This document shows positions 60,391 through 64,000 of a stretch of 64,000 nt of DNA, piece by piece (position 1 is the first letter of the stretch; every line of letters begins with the position of its first letter). This DNA comes from Candidatus Phaeomarinobacter ectocarpi (GTDB taxonomy: Bacteria; Pseudomonadota; Alphaproteobacteria; CGMCC-115125), in NCBI RefSeq assembly GCF_000689395.1, contig NZ_HG966617.1, forward strand, positions 940,753 through 1,004,752, written 5' to 3'. Both the position numbers and the translations under genes were made by a program. The notes beneath the pieces were generated by a model. The model saw only the letters and a list, made by a program, of their open reading frames with translations. It was not told where the DNA came from and did not search any database.

Positions 60391-61767
60391 ATGGCACGCC
60401 CTGTGACCCTCAGCCTGCACGATACGTCCAGCCGCACAAAGCGGGTGTTTGAGCCGATTGATCCGGCCAATGTGCGTCTCTATGCCTGCGGTCCGACGGT
60501 TTATGACTTTGCTCATATCGGCAATGGCCGCACGGCTGTGACCTTCGACCTGGTGTTTCGTGTGCTGCGCTATGTGTATGGCGACGATCACGTGACCTAT
60601 GTGCGCAACATCACGGACATCGAAGACAAGATCATGGCCCGCGCTAAGCGCGACGGCGTCACCATCCGTGAGCTGACCAACGGGACAGCAAAAGTCTACC
60701 AGGATGACATGGCAGGGCTTGGCTCTTTGCCACCCACCCATGAGCCCCGCGCCACCGACTATGTGGACGGCATGATCGAGATGATCTCGAAGCTGATTGA
60801 TCTTGGCCACGCCTATGAGGCTGAAGGTCACGTGCTGTTTGATGTTTCATCCGACGAGAACTATGGCCGCCTGTCCGGCCGCTCGCTCGATGACATGATC
60901 GCCGGTGCCCGCGTCGAGGTTGCGCCTTACAAGCGTAACGCCACCGACTTTGTGCTGTGGAAGCCCAGTGCCGAGGATATGCCCGGCTGGGACAGCCCTT
61001 GGGGCAAGGGCCGCCCCGGCTGGCACATCGAGTGCTCCGTCATGGGTGAGCATTTGCTGGGCGAGACATTTGATATCCACGGTGGCGGCATAGACCTCGC
61101 CTTCCCGCACCACGAAAACGAGCTGGCGCAATCCAGCTGCTCCCATGGCGGCGCGAAGCTGGCCGACTACTGGATGCATGGCGGCTTTTTGCAGGTCGAA
61201 GGCGAGAAGATGTCCAAGTCGCTCGGCAATTTCCTTGTTGTGCACGACCTGCTGGGCGATTGGCCGGGTGAAGCACTGCGCCTGCACCTGTTCATGACCC
61301 ACTACCGTCAGCCGTTGAACTGGACGGTCGAAGGCGTGCGCGAGGCCAAAGGCATTCTGGACCGATGGTATGCCTCAACCGCTGACGTGGGTGAGGTGAC
61401 TGCGGATGATGTGCCGGAAAGTGTAACCTCTGCCTTGCTGGATGATCTCAACACACCGCAGGTTCTGGCAGCCCTGCACAAACTGTGCGGCGAAAGTCAA
61501 AAAAGCAGCGAAGAAGCTGCTCGGGCGCTCAAGGCATCTGGACAGTTGATAGGCCTGTTTGGCCACACGGCTGAAGAGTGGGCGACCTGGCGTCCGGCAA
61601 CGTCCACCGTGGACGATGCGCAGGTCGAAGGCCTGATCGCAGCGCGCAAGCAGGCCCGGGACGAAAAAGACTTTGCGGAAGCAGACCGTATCCGTGATGA
61701 ACTGACAGCACTTGGCATCGAGATCAAGGATGGGCCGGACGGCACCACCTGGACGGTCGCGACGTAA
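60391..61767 (+). CDS. cysS: Cysteinyl-tRNA synthetase
   Basis: A 458-residue class I synthetase. Motifs: LYACGPTVYDFAHIGNGRTA with the zinc Cys and HIGN, VRNITDIEDKIMARAKRDG, HIECSVMGEHLLGETFDIHG with zinc Cys and His, LAFPHHENELAQSSC, and the KMSKS motif in GEKMSKSLGNFLVVHDL. All catalytic and metal residues appear intact. The ATG at 60391 has AAGGA about nine bases upstream; a TTG one codon earlier is less likely. cimA follows after 12 bases, an operon. Confidence 0.96.
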   Translation: MARPVTLSLHDTSSRTKRVFEPIDPANVRLYACGPTVYDFAHIGNGRTAVTFDLVFRVLRYVYGDDHVTYVRNITDIEDKIMARAKRDGVTIRELTNGTAKVYQDDMAGLGSLPPTHEPRATDYVDGMIEMISKLIDLGHAYEAEGHVLFDVSSDENYGRLSGRSLDDMIAGARVEVAPYKRNATDFVLWKPSAEDMPGWDSPWGKGRPGWHIECSVMGEHLLGETFDIHGGGIDLAFPHHENELAQSSCSHGGAKLADYWMHGGFLQVEGEKMSKSLGNFLVVHDLLGDWPGEALRLHLFMTHYRQPLNWTVEGVREAKGILDRWYASTADVGEVTADDVPESVTSALLDDLNTPQVLAALHKLCGESQKSSEEAARALKASGQLIGLFGHTAEEWATWRPATSTVDDAQVEGLIAARKQARDEKDFAEADRIRDELTALGIEIKDGPDGTTWTVAT

Positions 61768-61779
61768 GGGGACGAAAAA

Positions 61780-63387
61780 ATGAGCACCAAAGAACGTCTC
61801 TACCTGTTCGACACCACGCTGCGCGACGGCGCGCAGACACAGGGTGTGGACTTCAGCGTCGACGACAAGATCCGTATTGCAGAAACATTGGATGCGCTGG
61901 GCATTGACTATGTGGAAGGCGGCTGGCCGGGCGCAAACCCGACCGACAGCGCGTTCTTCAGTGAAAAGCGTGGTCTGAAAAAGGCGACCATGACCGCATT
62001 TGGCATGACCAAACGCGTGGGGCGGTCGGCCGACAACGATCCAGGGCTCGCGGCCCTGTTTGATGCGGAGTCAGACGCCGTGTGCCTCGTCGCCAAGACC
62101 TGGGACCACCAGGTGGAGTTGGCACTGGGTTGCTCGCTGGATGAAAACCTGGAAGCCATTGAAGACAGCGTGCGCGCAATCACCAAGCATGACCGCGAGG
62201 CCATGATTGACTGCGAGCATTTCTTTGACGGCTACAAAGCCAATCCGGACTACGCCATTGCCTGCGCCAAGACAGCACTTGCTGCCGGCGCGCGCTGGGT
62301 CGTGCTGTGCGACACCAATGGCGGCTCGCTTCCCCATGAGGTGGAAGCCATCACACGTGCTGTGGCCGAGCATGTGCCGGGAGACAATCTGGGCATCCAT
62401 ACCCACAATGACACAGAGAATGCTGTCGCCAACACGCTGGCGGCCATCAATGGCGGCGTGCGTCAGATACAGGGCACGCTCAATGGTCTGGGCGAGCGTT
62501 GCGGCAATGCCAACATGGTCTCATTGCTGCCGACACTGCTGCTGAAACCGGATTATGCGGACAGGTTTGAAACCGGTGTGCCGGTGGAGAACTTGAAGCA
62601 ACTCACCCATGTGAGCCGGCTGCTGGATGAAATCCTCAATCGGTCCCCCAATCGCCATCAGCCTTATGTGGGTGCATCCGCATTTGCCCACAAAGGTGGA
62701 CTGCATGTGTCCGCTGTCCAAAAGGACCCGGCAACCTATGAGCACGTGCCGCCGGAGGCGGTCGGTAACAAGCGTCGCATTCTGGTATCTGATCAGGCCG
62801 GTCGCTCAAACGTGCTGGCCCAGCTGGAAGCCGCCGGCATCGAAGTTGACGCGCAGGACCCGCGCATCAAGCGGCTGGTGGATGAAGTCAAGGAACGCGA
62901 GTTCCTCGGATACGCCTATGACGGTGCGGAAGCCTCGTTTGAGCTGCTGGCGCGCCGAGCTCTAGGCGAGGTACCGCATTACTTTGAGGTGGAGAGCTTC
63001 CGCGTTCTCGTGGAACGCCGCTTCAATGCCATGGGCGAATTGGTGACGGTGTCCGAGGCCACAGTCAAAGTGGCCGTGGATGGCGCCACGATCATGAGCG
63101 CAGGGGAGGGCAATGGCCCGGTCAACGCGCTGGATCAGGCGCTGCGAAAAGACCTTGGAAAATACTCGTCATGGCTTGAGGACTTGCGTCTGGCGGACTT
63201 CAAGGTCCGTATCCTGACAAGTGGCACCGAGGCTGTAACCCGCGTGATGATTGAGAGCGTTGATGGTGACGGAGCCCGCTGGTCCACCGTCGGTGTGTCA
63301 CCGAATATCGTGGACGCATCCTTTCAGGCATTGATGGACTCAATCACCTACAAGCTGCTGCGCGACGGTGCACCTGCCGCTCTTTAG
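61780..63387 (+). CDS. cimA: Citramalate synthase
   Basis: A 535-residue enzyme that condenses acetyl-CoA and pyruvate to (R)-citramalate for isoleucine synthesis. Motifs: YLFDTTLRDGAQTQGVDFSV (catalytic Arg-Asp), YVEGGWPGANPTDSAFF, VLCDTNGGSLPHEVEAITR, GIHTHNDTENAVANTLAAI (metal His), GLGERCGNANMVSLLPTL, and ASAFAHKGGLHVSAVQKDPA. The C-terminal part (about 390-535) is the LeuA-type regulatory domain. The TLRDGAQTQGVDFSV variant is the TIGR00977-type citramalate synthase rather than isopropylmalate synthase. GGGGA lies before the ATG. It converges on a cupin gene with nine bases between. Confidence 0.93.
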   Translation: MSTKERLYLFDTTLRDGAQTQGVDFSVDDKIRIAETLDALGIDYVEGGWPGANPTDSAFFSEKRGLKKATMTAFGMTKRVGRSADNDPGLAALFDAESDAVCLVAKTWDHQVELALGCSLDENLEAIEDSVRAITKHDREAMIDCEHFFDGYKANPDYAIACAKTALAAGARWVVLCDTNGGSLPHEVEAITRAVAEHVPGDNLGIHTHNDTENAVANTLAAINGGVRQIQGTLNGLGERCGNANMVSLLPTLLLKPDYADRFETGVPVENLKQLTHVSRLLDEILNRSPNRHQPYVGASAFAHKGGLHVSAVQKDPATYEHVPPEAVGNKRRILVSDQAGRSNVLAQLEAAGIEVDAQDPRIKRLVDEVKEREFLGYAYDGAEASFELLARRALGEVPHYFEVESFRVLVERRFNAMGELVTVSEATVKVAVDGATIMSAGEGNGPVNALDQALRKDLGKYSSWLEDLRLADFKVRILTSGTEAVTRVMIESVDGDGARWSTVGVSPNIVDASFQALMDSITYKLLRDGAPAAL

Positions 63388-63396
63388 CAACGCCAC

Positions 63397-63795
63397 TTAG
63401 CGCGGCCTGTGCTCTGTTCCTTCACCGGCGGTGATGAATACCACGGATGCGGCGCCATCTACGTCTGCTGTATGCCAGACACCTGGAGCGTTGATGGTGT
63501 AGTCGCCCTGATGAAGCGTCACCTGTGTGACGGTTCCGTCGGCAGCTTCCTGGTGAAGCGTAATTGCGCCCTGGGTGCACAGCACCACTTCACTGCCGCG
63601 CGGGTGCATCTCCCACATGTCCCATGGCTTTGAAAAAGTATGCATGCTCACCAACCTGCCCTCCGGACCGTCGCCGCCATGCCGTTCGCCATATCCAGCA
63701 TACCATGACATGTCACCGGTCATTTCTGGCTGCACAATCGCGGTCGCACCAAGGCCTAGGTGGACTGGGTGCTTGGAAAGCGTGTGAGATGTCAT
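63397..63795 (-). CDS. Cupin domain protein
   Basis: A 132-residue single-domain cupin. Pattern: MHTFSKPWDMWEMHPRGSEV (cupin motif 1; the usual second His is less clear), VVLCTQGAITLHQEAADG, and VTLHQGDYTINAPGVWHTAD (motif 2 with PGVWHT) before VVFITAGEGTEHR. The fold is a small beta barrel that may bind a metal; no specific activity is evident. The ATG at 63795 has AGGA about nine bases upstream; an ATG at 63834 has none. Confidence 0.88.
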   Translation of the reverse strand: MTSHTLSKHPVHLGLGATAIVQPEMTGDMSWYAGYGERHGGDGPEGRLVSMHTFSKPWDMWEMHPRGSEVVLCTQGAITLHQEAADGTVTQVTLHQGDYTINAPGVWHTADVDGAASVVFITAGEGTEHRPR

Positions 63796-63846
63796 GGCAC
63801 TTGTCCTGATTGTCACGATTTGCGTGTCCGCCATTCAAGATCGCGG

Positions 63847-64000
63847 GTGGTCAAACACAGTTGGACATGTGAGAGGAATGTCACCAGCCTCGTCAAGCGC
63901 CGGAGCCAGAAACTGCCTGTTCTCACACCATCAAAAATTGGCGTTCTGCTGTCAGCAGGAGCCTATTTTATGTGGGGCTTCCTGCCCCTCTATTATCGTG
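63847..64000 (+). CDS. RarD/EamA-type permease, 3'-truncated
   Basis: The window ends inside this gene. In this frame the last 25 codons read KIGVLLSAGAYFMWGFLPLY and then YR, which matches the first membrane helix of RarD-type DMT/EamA permeases (drug/metabolite transporter superfamily). The start is uncertain: a GTG at 63847 is in frame, but the better ribosome site GAGAGGA leads to an ATG in another frame. It is divergent from the cupin. Confidence 0.6.
   Translation, partial: MVKHSWTCERNVTSLVKRRSQKLPVLTPSKIGVLLSAGAYFMWGFLPLYYR

Overview
The window looks like a contiguous piece of chromosome from a free-living, aerobic alphaproteobacterium, possibly Parvibaculum-like. This rests on family content and is inference. 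Supporting signs are two PleC/DivJ-like histidine kinases, perfect TTAA-N7-TTAA (CtrA-type) boxes, GANTC sites in a promoter palindrome, a PAS_5-family protein, a class II DAHP synthase and many acyl-CoA dehydrogenases. No phage, insertion sequence, CRISPR array, plasmid function or rRNA was seen. One tRNA, Val(CAC), is present. Gene density is high and intergenic gaps are short; the largest gap (59918-60390) holds a cluster of small palindromic repeats.

Layout: 1-6285 holds the end of a metal-resistance-like periplasmic protein, a PAS sensor kinase, aminopeptidase N and a conserved gene of unknown function; two CtrA-type boxes lie here. 6286-11209 is an RND efflux pump operon with a divergent MarR regulator and a palindrome between them. 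11474-17590 holds two acyl-CoA dehydrogenases, the molybdenum cofactor genes moeA and moaB, a DUF4112 protein and an ACAD10/11-like enzyme. 17725-24179 holds dusA, a TauE-like permease, a hotdog thioesterase, phosphomannomutase, a membrane aspartic protease, SUMT (uroporphyrinogen III methyltransferase) and a degenerate CobS-like membrane protein. 24449-32131 is a second fatty-acid-type catabolic block: PimC/PimD-like dehydrogenases, an atypical SDR, a sensor kinase, an enoyl-CoA hydratase, two small ABM-fold proteins and another dehydrogenase. 32240-43821 mixes a hybrid kinase, an SDR, a nucleoside transporter, a luciferase-like oxidoreductase, a second hotdog thioesterase, a seventh acyl-CoA dehydrogenase, a uracil-DNA-glycosylase-superfamily protein, a lipoprotein hydrolase, a GT39 glycosyltransferase and a DUF937 protein. 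43848-63795 is mostly housekeeping: tRNA-Val, gph, a DUF2817 peptidase, gabD-rpiA, gor, aroG (class II), an S33-type hydrolase with a membrane tail, two MDR reductases, a Gfo/Idh/MocA enzyme, nadE-gltX, cysS-cimA and a cupin. The start of a RarD-like transporter runs off the right edge.

Seven acyl-CoA dehydrogenases, one enoyl-CoA hydratase, several SDRs and two hotdog thioesterases point to oxidation of diverse acyl-CoA substrates. Two dehydrogenase pairs look heteromeric, because the small partners lack a recognisable catalytic glutamate. The observations I would follow first are the CtrA-type boxes, the degenerate CobS-like gene convergent with and overlapping SUMT with similar palindromes upstream of each, the SDR lacking its catalytic tyrosine, and the hairpins that cover translation starts. 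All functional calls come from reading motifs by eye; no database search was run.
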